Below, piece after piece: positions 39,121 to 53,104 of a DNA stretch of 64,000 bases (positions are counted from its first letter, which is position 1; each line of letters begins with the position of its first letter). The position numbers and the translations under genes were made by a program. The stretch comes from Calliopsis andreniformis (taxonomy: Eukaryota; Arthropoda; Insecta; Hymenoptera; Andrenidae), in contig NW_027480423.1 of the NCBI RefSeq assembly GCF_051401765.1, positions 434,001 to 498,000 on the forward strand, given 5' to 3'. Below the pieces are notes generated by a model. The model was not told where the DNA came from. It did not search any database and saw only the letters and a program-made list of their open reading frames with translations.

Positions 39121-40258
39121 TCTGGGCAACCTAGGCTTCACTCTAGGGCGTTGCTCCCCCAGATCAAACAGTTAGGGCCTTAGTAGTCAACGACCGAAGC
39201 ATTAAATACAAATTAAATAGAACAGTTTTTCCATTGTATAAAACGAATAATTGCTACCAGTCTAAAAGGTATGGTCATTTCTACGTTCCGGGCAACCTAG
39301 GCTTCACGCTAGGCCGTAGTTCCACCAGATCGAATAGTTAGGGCCTAAGAAGTGAATGCCAGAAGCATAAAATACAATATAAATACAACAGTTTTTCCAT
39401 CATATAAAACGAATGATAGCAAGCAGTGTGAATGTTAAGGTCATTTCTACACTCCGGGCAACCTAGGCAGCACTGTATGGCGTTCTTCCACCACATCGAA
39501 TAGCTACGGCCTCAGAAGTCAACGCCCGAAGTATAAAATTCAATAAAAATACGACAGTCTTTCCATCCTATAACAGGAATGATTGCAACCCGTGTGAAAG
39601 TGATGGTCATTTCTACGTTCCAGGCAACCTAGGCTTCACTCTAGGGCGTTGGTCCACCAGATCAAACAGTTAGGGCCTTAGAAGTCAACGACCGAAGCAT
39701 TAAATACAAAATAAATAGAACTGTTTTTCCATTGCATAAAACGAATAATTGCTACCAGTCTAAAAGATATGGTCATTTCTACGTTCCGAGCTACCTAGGC
39801 TTCACTCTAGGGCGTTGCTCCACTAGATCGAATACCTAGGGCCTTAGAAGTCAACGCCAGAAGCATAAAACACCATATAAATACAACAGTTTTTCCATTG
39901 TATAAAACGTATAATTGCCACCAGTGTAAAAGTTATGGTCATTTCTACATTCCGAGCAACCTAGGCTTCCCTCTAGGGCGTTGCTCCAACAGATTGAATA
40001 GTTAGGGCCATAGAAGGCAACGCCCGAAGCATAAAATGCAATAAAAATACAACAGTTTTTCCATCGTATATAACGAATAATTGCTACCAGTGTGAAAGTT
40101 ATGGTCATTTCTACTTTCCGAGCAACCTAGGCTTCACCCTAGGGCGTTGTACCACCAGATCGATTAGTTGGGGCCTAAGAAGTGAACGCCAGAAGCATAA
40201 AATACGATATAAATACAACAGCTTTTCCATCGTATAAAACAAATAATTGCAACCAGTT
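39103..40258 (+). repeat. 19-unit-spaced block, copy 1
   Basis: Matches 42256-43411 at offset 3153 (19 units minus 1). Markers are GTTCTGGGC with GCTCCCCCAG, GGCCGTAGTTCC, AGTGAATGCCAG and the CAACCCGTGTGAAAG unit. Confidence 0.85.
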
Positions 40259-42930
40259 TGACAGTGATGGTTATTTCTACGTACCGGGCAACCTAGGCTT
40301 CACTCTAGGGCGTTGCTCCACCAGATCGAATAGTTACGGCCTATGAAGTCAACGCCAGAAGCACAAAATACGATAAAGATGCAACAGTTTTTCCATCGTA
40401 TAAAACGAATAATTGCAACCAGTTTGAAAGTTATGGTCATTTCTACATTCCGAGCAACCTAGGCTTCACTCGAGGGCGTTGTTCCACCAGCTGGTATAGT
40501 TAGGGCCTAAGAAGTCAACGCCAGAAGCATAAAATACGATACAAATACAACAGCTTTTCCATCGTATAAAACAAATAATTGCAACCAGTTTGATAGTGAT
40601 GGTCATTTCTACGTTCCCGGCAACCTAGGCTTCACTCTACGGCGTTGCTCCACCAGATCAAACAGTTAGGGTCTTAGAGGTCAACGCCCCAAGCATAAAA
40701 TATAAAATAAATAGAACGGTGTTTCCATTGTATAAAACGAATAATTGCTACGAGTGTAAAAGTTATGCTCATTTCTACGTTCCGGGCAACCTAGGCTTCA
40801 CCCTAGGGCGTTGTACCACCAGATGGAATAGTCAGGGCCTAAGAAGTCAACGCCAGAAGCATAAAAAACGAAATAAATACAACAGCTTTTCCATCGCATA
40901 AAACGAATAATTGCAACCAGTGTGGACGTTATGGTCATTTCTACGTTCCTGGCAACCTAGGCTTCACTCTAGGGCGGTGGTCCACCAAATCGAATAGCTG
41001 GGGTCTTAGAAGTCAACGCCAGAAGCATAAAATACAATAAAGATGCAAAAGTTTTTCCATCGTATAACAGGAATAACTGCAAACAGAATGAAAGTACTGG
41101 TCATTTCTACGTTCCGGGTAACCTAGGTTTCACTCTAGGGCGTTGCTGCACCAGATCGAATAGCTAGGGACTTAGAATTCAACGCCATAAGAATAAAATA
41201 CAATATAAGTACAACAGTTTTTCCATCGTATAAAATGAATAATTGCAACCAGTGTGAAAGTTATGGTCATTTTTACATTTCGAGCAACCTAGGCTTCACT
41301 CTAGGGCGTTGCTCCACCTGATCGAATAGTTAGGGCCTTAGGAGTCCACGCCCGAAGCATTAAATACAAAATAAATAGAACAGTTTTTCCATTGTATAAA
41401 ACGAATAATTGCTACCAGTTTGAAAGTTATAGCCATTTCTACGTTCCGCGCAACCTGGGCTTTACACTAGGGCGTTGTTCCACCAGGTGGAATAGTTAGG
41501 GCCTAAGAAGTCAACGCCAGAAGCATAAAATACAAAATAAATAAAACAGTTTTTCCATCGTATAAAACGAAAAATTGCAACCAGTGTGGAAGTTATGGTC
41601 ATTTCTACGTTCCGGGCAACCTAGGCTTCACTCTAGGGCGGTGCTCCACCAAATCGAATAGCTGGGGTCTTAGAAGTCAACGCCAGAAGCATAAAATACA
41701 ATAAAGGTGCAAAAGTTTTACCATCGTATGACAGGAATAACTGCAAATAGAATGAAAGTACTGGTCATTTCTACGTTCCGGGCAACCTAGGCTGCACTCT
41801 AGGGCGTTGCTCCACTAGATCCAATAGTTAGGGCCTTAGAAGTCAACGCCCGAAGCATAAAATACAAAATAAATAAAACAGTTTTTCCATCGTATGAAAC
41901 GAAAAATTGCAAACAGTGTGAAAGATATGGACATTTCTACGATCCGGGCTATCTAGGCTACACTCTATGGCGTTCTTCCACCACATCGAATAGCAACGGC
42001 CTCAGAAGTCAACGCCAGAAGCTTAAATACAGTATAAATATAACAGTTTTTCCATCGTATAAAACGAATAATAGCAAACAGTGTGAAAGTAGTGGACATT
42101 TCTACGTTCCGAGCTATCTAGGCTTCACTCTAGGGCGTTGCTCCACTAGATCGAATACCTAGGGCCTTAGAAGTCAACGCCAGAAGCATAAGATACGATA
42201 TAAATACAACAGCTTTTCCATCGTATAAAAGTAATAATTGCAAACAGTGTGAAAGTCATGGTCATTTCTACGTTCTGGGCAACCTAGGCTTCACTCTAGG
42301 GCGTTGCTCCCCCAGATCAAACAGTTAGGGCCTTAGTAGTCAACGACCGAAGCATTAAATATAAATTAAATAGAACAGTTTTTCCATTGTATAAAACGAA
42401 TAATTGCTACCAGTCTAAAAGGTATGGTCATTTCTACGTTCCGGGCAACCTAGGCTTCACGCTAGGCCGTAGTTCCACCAGATCGAATAGTTAGGGCCTA
42501 AGAAGTGAATGCCAGAAGCATAAAATACAATATAAATACAACAGTTTTTCCATCATATAAAACGAATGATAGCAAGCAGTGTGAATGTTAAGGTCATTTC
42601 TACACTCCGGGCAACCTAGGCAGCACTGTATGGCGTTCTTCCACCACATCGAATAGCTACGGCCTCAGAAGTCAACGCCCGAAGTATAAAATTCAATAAA
42701 AATACGACAGTCTTTCCATCCTATAACAGGAATGATTGCAACCCGTGTGAAAGTGATGGTCATTTCTACGTTCCAGGCAACCTAGGCTTCACTCTAGGGC
42801 GTTGGTCCACCAGATCAAACAGTTAGGGCCTTAGAAGTCAACGACCGAAGCATTAAATACAAAATAAATAGAACTGTTTTTCCATTGCATAAAACGAATA
42901 ATTGCTACCAGTCTAAAAGATATGGTCATT
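40183..42930 (+). repeat. 29-unit-spaced block, copy 1
   Basis: About 2.75 kb matches 44995-47742 at offset 4812 (29 units minus 2). Markers are CTATGAAGTCAACG, CACTCGAGGGCG, AGTTATGCTCATTTC and AGAATGAAAGTACTGG. Substitutions include GTGGACGTTATGG against GTGGAAGTTATGG and GCTGCACCAG against GCTCCACCAG. Confidence 0.87.
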
Positions 42931-43411
42931 TCTACGTTCCGAGCTACCTAGGCTTCACTCTAGGGCGTTGCTCCACTAGATCGAATACCTAGGGCCTTAG
43001 AAGTCAACGCCAGAAGCATAAAACACCATATAAATACAACAGTTTTTCCATTGTATAAAACGTATAATTGCCACCAGTGTAAAAGTTATGGTCATTTCTA
43101 CATTCCGAGCAACCTAGGCTTCCCTCTAGGGCGTTGCTCCAACAGATTGAATAGTTAGGGCCTTAGAAGGCAACGCCCGAAGCATAAAATGCAATAAAAA
43201 TACAACAGTTTTTCCATCGTATATAACGAATAATTGCTACCAGTGTGAAAGTTATGGTCATTTCTACTTTCCGAGCAACCTAGGCTTCACCCTAGGGCGT
43301 TGTACCACCAGATCGATTAGTTAGGGCCTAAGAAGTGAACGCCAGAAGCATAAAATACGATATAAATACAACAGCTTTTCCATCGTATAAAACAAATAAT
43401 TGCAACCAGTT
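42256..43411 (+). repeat. 19-unit-spaced block, copy 2
   Basis: Partner of 39103-40258. It overlaps the tail of the 29-unit-spaced block, so the two duplications are nested. Confidence 0.83.
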
Positions 43412-44215
43412 TGTTAGTGATGGTCATTTCTACGTACCGGGCAACCTAGGCTTCACTCTAGGGCGTTGCTCCACCAGATCGAATAGTTAGTGCCTTAGAA
43501 GCCAACGCCAGAAGCATAAAATACAATATAAATACAACAGTTTTTCCATCGTATAGAACGATTAATTGCAACCAGTATGAAACTTATGGTCATTTCTACC
43601 TTCCGAGCAACCTAGGCTTCACCCTAGGGCGTTGCTCCAACAGATTGAATAGTTAGGGCCTTAGAAGTCAACGCCCGAACCATAAAATGCAAAAAAAATA
43701 CAACAGTGTTTCCATCATATATCAGGAATAATTGCAACTAGTTTGAAAGTGATGGCCAATTCTACGTTCCGGGCAACCTAGGTTTCACTCCAGCGCGTTG
43801 CTCCACCAGACCGAATAGTTACGGCCTAAGTAGTCAACGCCAGAAGCATAAAATACGATATAAATACAACAGCATTGCCATCGTATAAAACGAATAATTG
43901 CAACCAGTATGAAACTTATGGTCATTTCTACTTCCCGAGCAAGCTAGGCTTCACCCTAGGGTGTTGCTCCAACAGATTGAATAGTTAGGGCCTTAGAAAT
44001 CAACGCCCGAAGCATTAAATACAAAATAAATAGAACAGTTTTTCCATTGTATCAAACGAATAATTGCTACCAGTGTGAAAGTTATGGTCATTTGCACGTT
44101 CCGCCCAACCTGGGCTTTACTCTAGGGCGTTGCTCTACCAGATGGAATACTTAGGGCCTTAGAAGTCAACGCCCGAAGCATAAAATACAAAATAAATAGA
44201 ACAGTTTTTCCATCA

Positions 44216-44985
44216 TATAAAACGAATGATTGCTACCAGTGTGAAAGTTATGGTCATTTCTACTTTCCGGGCAACCTAGGCTACACCCTAGGGCGTTGTT
44301 CCACCAGATGGTATAGTTAGGGCCTAAGAAGTCAACGCCAGAAGCATAAAATACGATATAAATACAACAGCTTTTCCATTGTATAAAACAAATAATTGCA
44401 ACCAGTTTGAAAGTGATGGTCATTTCTACGTACCGGGCAACCTAGGCTTCACTCTAGGGCGTTGCTCCACCAGATCGAATAGTTAGGGCCTTAGAAGTCA
44501 ACGCCCGTAGCATAAAATACAAAATAAATACAACAGTTTTTCCATCGTATAAAACGGATAATTGCTACCAGTGTGAAAGTTATGGTCATTTCTACTTTCG
44601 GGGCAACCTAGGCTTCACCCTAGGGCGTTGTTCCACCAGATGGAATAGTTAGGGCCTAAGAAGTCAACGCCAGAAGCATAAAATGCGATATAAATACAAC
44701 AGCTTTTCCATCGTACGAAACAAATAATTGCAACCAGTTTGATAGTGATGGTCATTTCTACGTTCCGGGCAACCTAGGCTCCACTCTACGGCGATGCTCC
44801 ACCAGATCAAACAGTTAGGGCCTTAGAAGTCAACGCCCGAAGCATAATATACAAAATAAATAGAACGGTTTTTCCATTGTGTAAAACGAATAATTGCTGC
44901 CAGTGTAAAAGCTATGGTCATTTCTACGTTCCGGGCAACCTAGGCTTCACCCAAGGCGTTGTTCCCCCATATGAAATAGTTAGGG
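44216..44985 (+). repeat. Copy of 37080-38020 lacking one unit
   Basis: 44216-44751 follows 37080-37615 at offset 7136, then 44755-44985 follows about 37785-38015 at offset 6970. The drop of 166 indicates the loss of one unit here or its gain in the other copy. Confidence 0.78.
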
Positions 44986-44994
44986 CCTAAGAAG

Positions 44995-47742
44995 TCAACG
45001 CCAGAAGCATAAAATACGATATAAATACAACAGCTTTACCATCGTATAAAACAAATAATTGCAACCAGTTTGATAGTGATGGTTATTTCTACGTACCGGG
45101 CAACCTAGGCTTCACTCTAGGGCGTTGCTCCACCAGATCGAATAGTTACGGCCTATGAAGTCAACGCCAGAAGCACAAAATACGATAAAGATGCAACAGT
45201 TTTTCCATCGTATAAAACGAATAATTGCAACCAGTTTGAAAGTTATGGTCATTTCTACATTCCGAGCAACCTAGGCTTCACTCGAGGGCGTTGTTCCACC
45301 AGCTGGTATAGTTAGGGCCTAAGAAGTCAACGCCAGAAGCATAAAATACGATACAAATACAACAGCTTTTCCATCGTATAAAACAAATAATTGCAACCAG
45401 TTTGATAGTGATGGTCATTTCTACGTTCCCGGCAACCTAGGCTTCACTCTACGGCGTTGCTCCACCAGATCAAACAGTTAGGGTCTTAGAGGTCAACGCC
45501 CGAAGCATAAAATATAAAATAAATAGAACGGTGTTTCCATTGTATAAAACGAATAATTGCTACGAGTGTAAAAGTTATGCTAATTTCTACGTTCCGGGCA
45601 ACCTAGGCTTCACCCTAGGGCGTTGTACCACCAGATGGAATAGTCAGGGCCTAAGAAGTCAACGCCAGAAGCATAAAAAACGAAATAAATACAACAGCTT
45701 TTCCATCGCATAAAACGAATAATTGCAACCAGTGTGGAAGTTATGGTCATTTCTACGTTCCTGGCAACCTAGGGTTCACTCTAGGGCGGTGGTCCACCAA
45801 ATCGAATAGCTGGGGTCTTAGAAGTCAACGCCAGAAGCATAAAATACAATAAAGATGCAAAAGTTTTTCCATCGTATAACAGGAATAACTGCAAACAGAA
45901 TGAAAGTACTGGTCATTTCTACGTTCCGGGTAACCTAGGTTTCACTCTAGGGCGTTGCTCCACCAGATCGAATAGCTAGGGACTTAGAATTCAACGCCAT
46001 AAGAATAAAATACAATATAAGTACAACAGTTTTTCCATCGTATAAAATGAATAATTGCAACCAGTGTGAAAGTTATGGTCATTTTTACATTTCGAGCAAC
46101 CTAGGCTTCACTCTAGGGCGTTGCTCCACCTGATCGAATAGTTAGGGCCTTAGGAGTCCACGCCCGAAGCATTAAATACAAAATAAATAGAACAGTTTTT
46201 CCATTGTATAAAACGAATAATTGCTACCAGTTTGAAAGTTGTAGCCATTTCTACGTTCCGCGCAACCTGGGCTTTACACTAGGGCGTTGTTCCACCAGGT
46301 GGAATAGTTAGGGCCTAAGAAGTCAACGCCAGAAGCATAAAATACAAAATAAATAAAACAGTTTTTCCATCGTATAAAACGAAAAATTGCAACCAGTGTG
46401 GAAGTTATGGTCATTTCTACGTTCCGGGCAACCTAGGCTTCACTCTAGGGCGGTGCTCCACCAAATCGAATAGCTGGGGTCTTAGAAGTCAACGCCAGAA
46501 GCATAAAATACAATAAAGGTGCAAAAGTTTTTCCATCGTATAACAGGAATAACTGCAAACAGAATGAAAGTACTGGTCATTTCTACGTTCCGGGCAACCT
46601 AGGCTGCACTCTAGGGCGTTGCTCCACTAGATCCAATAGTTAGGGCCTTAGAAGTCAACGCCCGAAGCATAAAATACAAAATAAATAAAACAGTTTTTCC
46701 ATCGTATGAAACGAAAAATTGCAAACAGTGTGAAAGATATGGACATTTCTACGATCCGGGCTATCTAGGCTACACTCTATGGCGTTCTTCCACCACATCG
46801 AATAGCAACGGCCTCAGAAGTCAACGCCAGAAGCTTAAATACAGTATAAATATAACAGTTTTTCCATCGTATAAAACGAATAATAGCAAACAGTGTGAAA
46901 GTAGTGGACATTTCTACGTTCCGAGCTATCTAGGCTTCACTCTAGGGCGTTGCTCCACTAGATCGAATACCTAGGGCCTTAGAAGTCAACGCCAGAAGCA
47001 TAAGATACGATATTAATACAACAGCTTTTCCATCGTATAAAAGTAATAATTGCAAACAGTGTGAAAGTAATGGTCATTTCTACGTTCTGGGCAACCTAGG
47101 CTTCACTCTAGGGCGTTGCTCCCCCAGATCAAACAGTTAGGGCCTTAGTAGTCAACGACCGAAGCATTAAATACAAAATAAATAGAACAGTTTTTCCATT
47201 GTATAAAACGAATAATTGCTACCAGTCTAAAAGGTATGGTCATTTCTACGTTCCGGGCAACCTAGGCTTCACGCTAGGCCGTAGTTCCACCAGATCGAAT
47301 AGTTAGGGCCTAAGAAGTGAATGCCAGAAGCATAAAATACAATATAAATACAACAGTTTTTCCATCATATAAAACGAATGATAGCAAGCAGTGTGAAAGT
47401 TAAGGTCATTTCTACACTCCGGGCAACCTAGGCAGCACTGTATGGCGTTCTTCCACCACATCGAATAGCTACGGCCTCAGAAGTCAACGCCCGAAGTATA
47501 AAATTCAATAAAAATACGACAGTCTTTCCATCCTATAACAGGAATAATTGCAACCCGTGTGAAAGTGAAGGTCATTTCTACGTTCCAGGCAACCTAGGCT
47601 TCACTCTAGGGCGTTGCTCCACCAGATCAAACAGTTAGGGCCTTAGAAGTCAACGACCGAAGCATTAAATACAAAATAAATAGAACTGTTTTTCCATTGT
47701 ATAAAACGAATAATTGCTACCAGTCTAAAAGGTATGGTCATT
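44995..47742 (+). repeat. 29-unit-spaced block, copy 2
   Basis: Partner of 40183-42930. Private changes include AGTTATGCTAATTTC near 45576, CCTAGGGTTCAC near 45770 and AGTTGTAGCC near 46237. Confidence 0.87.
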
Positions 47743-48543
47743 TCTACGTTCCGGGCAACCTAGGCTTCACTCTATGGCGTTCTTCCAACAGATCGAATAG
47801 TTAGGGCCTAAGAAGTCAACGCCAGAAGCTTAAATACAATATAAATAGAACAGTTTTTCTATCGTATAAAACGAATAATAGCAACCAGTGTGAAAGCTAT
47901 GGTCATTTCTACGTTCCGGGCAACCTAGGCTTCACTCTACGGCGATGCTCCACCAGATCAAACAGTTAGGGCTTTAGAAGTCAACGCCCGAAGCATAAAA
48001 TATAAAATAAATAGAACGGTTTTTCCATTGTATAAAACGAATAATTGCTGCCAGTGTAAAAGTTATGGTCATTTCTACGTTCCGGGCAACCTAGGCTGCA
48101 CTCTAGGGCGTTGCTCCACCAGATCGAATAGTTAGGGCCTTAGAAGTCAACGCCCGAAGCATAAAATACAAAATAAATAAAACAGTTTTTCCATCGTATA
48201 AAACGAAAAATTGCAAACAGTGTGAAAGATATGGACATTTCTACGATCCGGTCTACCTAGGCTTCAGTCTATGGCGTTCTTCCACCACATCGAATAGCAA
48301 CGGCCTCAGAAGTCAACGCCAGAAGCTTAAATACAATATAACTATAACAGTTCTTCCATCGTAAAAAACGAATAATAGCAACCAGTGTGAAAGCTATGGT
48401 CATTTCTACGTTCCGGGCAACCTAGGCTTCACTCTACGGCGATGCTCCACCAGATCAAACAGTTAGGGCCTTCGAAGTCAACGCCCGAAGCTTAAAATAC
48501 AAAATAAATAGAACGGTTTTTCCATTGTATAAAACGAATAATT
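47447..48543 (+). repeat. Segment duplicated at 60220-61316
   Basis: About 1.1 kb at offset 12773 (77 units minus 9). Markers are TTTTTCTATCG (47854 and 60627), TTCGAAGTCAACGCCCG and AATATAACTATAACAG. Confidence 0.82.
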
Positions 48544-48805
48544 GCTGCCAGTGTAAAAGTTATGGTCATTTCTACGTTCCGGGCAACCTAGGCTTCACCC
48601 TAGGGCGTTGTACCACCAGATCGAATAGTTAGGGCCTAAGAAGTGAACGCCAGAAGCATAAAATACAATATAAATACAACAGTTTTTCTATCGTATAAAA
48701 CGAATAATTGCAACCAGTGTGGAAGTTATGGTCATTTCTACGTTCCGGGCAACCTAGGCTTCACTCTAGGGCGGTGCTCCACCAAATCGAATAGCTGGGG
48801 TCTTA

Positions 48806-51127
48806 GAAGTCAACGCCCGAAGCATAAAATACAAAATAAATAGAACAGTTTTTCCATCCTATAAAACGAATAACTGCTACCAGTGTGAAAGTTATGGTCA
48901 TTTCTACTCTCCGGGCAACCTAGGCTTCACCCTAGGGCGTTGTTCCACAAGCTGGTATAGTTAGGGCCTAAGAAGTCAACACCAGAAGCATAAAATACGA
49001 TACAAATACAACAGCTTTTCCATCGTATAAAACAAATAATTATAACCAGTTTGATAGTGATGGTCATTTCTACGTTCCGGGCAACCTAGGCTTCACTCTA
49101 CGGCGTTGCTCCACCAGATCAAACAGTTAGGGCCTTAGAGGTCATCGCCCGAAGCATAAAATATAAAATAAATAGAACGGTGTTTCCATTGTATAAAACG
49201 AATAATTGCTACCAGTGTAAAAGTTATGCTCATTTCTACGTTCCGGGCAACCTAGGCTTCACCCTAGGGCGTTGTACCACCAGATGGAATAGTTAGGGTC
49301 TAAGAAGTCAACGCCAGAAGCATAAAAAACGAAATAAATACAACAGCTTTTCCATCGCATAAAACGAATAATTGCAACCAGTGTGGAAGTTATGGTCATT
49401 TCTACGTTCCGGGCAACCTAGGCTTCACTCTAGGGCGGTGCTCCACCAAATCGAATAGCTGGGGTCTTAGAAGTCAACGCCAGAAGCATAAAATACAATA
49501 AAGATGCAAAAGTTTTTCCATCGTATAACAGGAATAACTGCAAACAGAATGAAAGTACTGGTCATTTCTACGTTCCGGGTAACCTAGGTTTCACTCTAGG
49601 GCGTTGCTCCACCAGATCGAATAGCTAGGGACTTAGAATTCAACGCCATAAGATAAAATACAATATAAGTACAACAGTTTTTCCATCGTATAAAATGAAT
49701 AATTGCAACCAGTGTGAAAGTTATGGTCATTTCTACATTTCGAGCAACCTAGGCTTCACTCTAGGGCGTTGCTCCACCTGATCGAATAGTTAGGGCCTTA
49801 GAAGTCAACGCCCGAAGCTTAATATACAGAATAAATAGAACGGTTTTTCCATTGTATAAAACGAATAATTGCTGCCAGTGTAAAAGTTATGGTCATTTCT
49901 ACGTTCCGGGCAACCTAGGCTTCACCCTAGGGCGTTGTACCACCAGATCGAATAGTTAGGGCCTAAGAAGTGAACGCCAGAAGCATAAAATACAATATAA
50001 ATACAACAGTTTTTCCATCGTATAAAACGAATAATTGCAACCAGTATGAAACTTATGGTCATTTCTACGTACCGGGCAACCTAGGCTTCACTCTAGGGCG
50101 TTGCTCTACCAGATCGAATAGTTAGGGCCTTAGAAGTCAACGCCCGAAGCATAAAATACAAAATAAATAGAACAGTTTTTCCATCCTATAAAACGAATAA
50201 CTGCTACCAGTGTGAAAGTTATGGTCATTTCTACTCTCCGGGCAACCTAGGCTTCACCCTAGGGCGTTGTTCCACCAGCTGGTATAGTTAGGGCCTAAGA
50301 AGTCAACGCCAGAAGCATAAAATACGATACAAATACAACAGCTTTTCCATCGTATAAAACAAATAATTGCAACCAGTTTGATAGTGATGGTCATTTCTAC
50401 GTTCCGGGCAACCTAGGCTTCACTCTACGGCGTTGCTCCACCAGATCAAACAGTTAGGGCCTTAGAGGTCAACGCCCGAAGCATAAAATATAAAATAAAT
50501 AGAACGGTGTTTCCATTGTATAAAACGAATAATTGCTACCAGTGTAAAAGTTATGCTCATTTCTACGTTCCGGGCAACCTAGGCTTCACCCTAGGGCGTT
50601 GTACCACCAGATGGAATAGTCAGGGCCTAAGAAGTCAACGCCAGAAGCATAAAAAACGAAATAAATACAACAGCTTTTCCATCGCATAAAACGAATAATT
50701 GCAACCAGTGTGGAAGTTATGGTCATTTCTACGTTCCGGGCAAACTAGGCTTCACTCTAGGGCGGTGCTCCACCAAATCGAATAGCTGGGGTCTTAGAAG
50801 TCAACGCCAGAAGCATAAAATACAATAAAGGTGCAAAAGTTTTTCCATCGTATAACAGGAATAACTGCAAACAGAATGAAAGTACTGGTCATTTCTACGT
50901 TCCGGGTAACCTAGGTTTCACTCTAGGGCGTTGCTCCACCAGATCGAATAGCTAGGGACTTAGAATTCAACGCCATAAGAATAAAATACAATAAAAGTAC
51001 AACAGTTTTTCCATCGTATAAAATGAATAATTGCAACCAGTGTGAAAGTTATGGTCATTTCTACATTTCGAGCAACCTAGGCTTCTCTCTAGGGCGTTGC
51101 TCCACCTGATCGAATAGTTAGGGCCTT
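48806..51127 (+). repeat. 8-unit-spaced duplication (48806-49799 and 50133-51127)
   Basis: About 1 kb matches at offset 1327, changing to 1328 after a one-base deletion near 49651 (CCATAAGATAAAA against CCATAAGAATAAAA). The marker CTACTCTCCGGGC is at 48904, 50231 and again at 63835. Confidence 0.85.
49171..50044 (+). repeat. Segment duplicated at 56306-57180
   Basis: Offset 7135-7136 (43 units minus 2). Markers are AACGGTGTTTCC and GAAGCTTAATATACAG (49814 and 56950). The one-base deletion at 49651 is private to this copy, since 56306-57180 lacks it. Confidence 0.8.
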
Positions 51128-53104
51128 AGGAGTCCACGCCCGAAGCATTAAATACAAAATAAATAGAACAGTTTTTCCATTGCATAAAACGAATAATTGC
51201 TACCAGTGTGAAAGTTATAGCCGTTTCTACGTTCCGCGCAACCTGGGCTTTACACTAGGGCGTTGTTCCACCAGGTGGAATAGTTAGGGCCTAAGAAGTC
51301 ATCGCCAGAAGCATAAAATACAAAATAAATAAAACAGTTTTTCCATCGTATAAAACGAAAAATTGCAACCAGTGTGGAAGTTATGGTCATTTCTCCGTTC
51401 CGGGCAACCTAGGCTTCACTCTAGGGCGGTGCTCCACCAAATCGAATAGCTGGTGTCTTAGAAGTCAACGCCAGAAGCATAAAACACAATAAAGATGCAA
51501 AAGTTTTTCCATCGTATAACAGGAATAACTGCAAACAGAATGAAAGTACTGGTCATTTCTACGTTCCGGGTAACCTAGGTTTCACTCTAGGGCGTTGCTC
51601 CACCAGATCGAATAGCTAGCGACTTAGAATTCAACGCCATAAGAATAAAATACAATATAAGTACAACAGTTTTTCCATTGTATAAAACGAATAATTGCTA
51701 CCAGTGTGAAAGTTATAGCCATTTCTACGTTCCGCGCAACCTGGGCTTTACACTAGGGCGTTGTTCCACCAGGTGGAATAGTTAGGGCCTAAGAAGTCAA
51801 CGCCAGAAGCATAAAATACAAAATAAATAAAACAGTTTTTCCATCGTATAAAACGAAAAATTGCAAACAGTGTGAAAGATATGGACATTACTACGATCCG
51901 GGCTACCTAGGCTTCACTCTATGGCGTTCTTCCACCACATCGAATAGCAACGGCCTCAGAAGTCAACGCCAGAAGCTTAAATGCAATATAAATATAACAG
52001 TTTTTCCATCGTGTAAAACGAATAATAGCAACCAGTGTGAAAGTTATTGTCATTTCTACGTTCCGGGCAACCTAGGCTTCACTCTACGGCGATGCTCCAC
52101 CAGATGAAACAGTTAGGGCCTTAGAAGTCAACGCCCGAAGCATAAAATACAAAATAAATAGAACGGTTTTTCCATTGCATAAAACGAATAATTGCTGCCA
52201 GTGGAAAAGCTATGGTCATTTCTACGTTCCGGGCAACCTAGGCTTCACCCTAGGGCGTTGTACCACCACATCGAATAGTTGGGGCCTAAGAAGTGAATGC
52301 CAGAAGCATAAAATACAATATAATTACAACAGTTTTTCCATAGTATAAAACGAATAATTGCAACCAGTATTAAACTTATGGTCATTTCTACGTACCGGGC
52401 AACCTGGGCTTCACTCTAGGGCGTTGCTCTACCAGATCGAATAGTTAGGTCCTTAGAAGTCAACGCCCGAAGCATAAAATACAAAATAAATAGAACAGTT
52501 TTTCCATCGTATAAAACGAATAATTGCTACCAGTGTGAAAGTTATGGTCATTTCTACTTTCCGGGCAACCTAGGCTTCACCCCAGGACGTCGTTCCACCA
52601 GATGGAATAGTTAGGGCCTAAGAAGTCAACGTCAGAAGCATAAAATACGATATAAATACAACAGCTTTTACATCGCATAAAACGAATAATTGCAACCAGT
52701 GTGGAAGTTATGGTCATTTCTACGTTCCGGGCAACCTAGGCTTCACTCTAGGGCGGTGCTCCACCAAATCGAATAGCTGGGGTCTTAGAAGTCAACGCCA
52801 GAAGCATAAAATACGATATAAATACAACAGCTTTTCCATCGTATAAAACAAATAATTGCAACCAGTTTGATAGTGATGGTCATTTCTACGTACCGGGCAA
52901 CCTAGGCTTCACCCTAGGGCGTTGCTCCACCAGATCGAATAGTTAGGGCCTTAGAAGTCAAGGCCCGAAGCATAAAATACGATATAAATACAACAGCTTT
53001 TCCATCGTATAAAACAAATAATTGCAACCAGTTTGATAGTGATGGTCATTTCTACGTTCCGGGCAACCTAGGTTTCACCCTAGGCCGTTGTTCCACCAGA
53101 TCGA
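51128..53104 (+). repeat. Satellite units with a short three-unit duplication
   Basis: 51165-51365 repeats at 51663-51863 (offset 498, exactly three units), with the marker CACCAGGTGGAATAG. The rest, to 53104, is a mixture of unit types without a long partner that I could recognise. Confidence 0.7.
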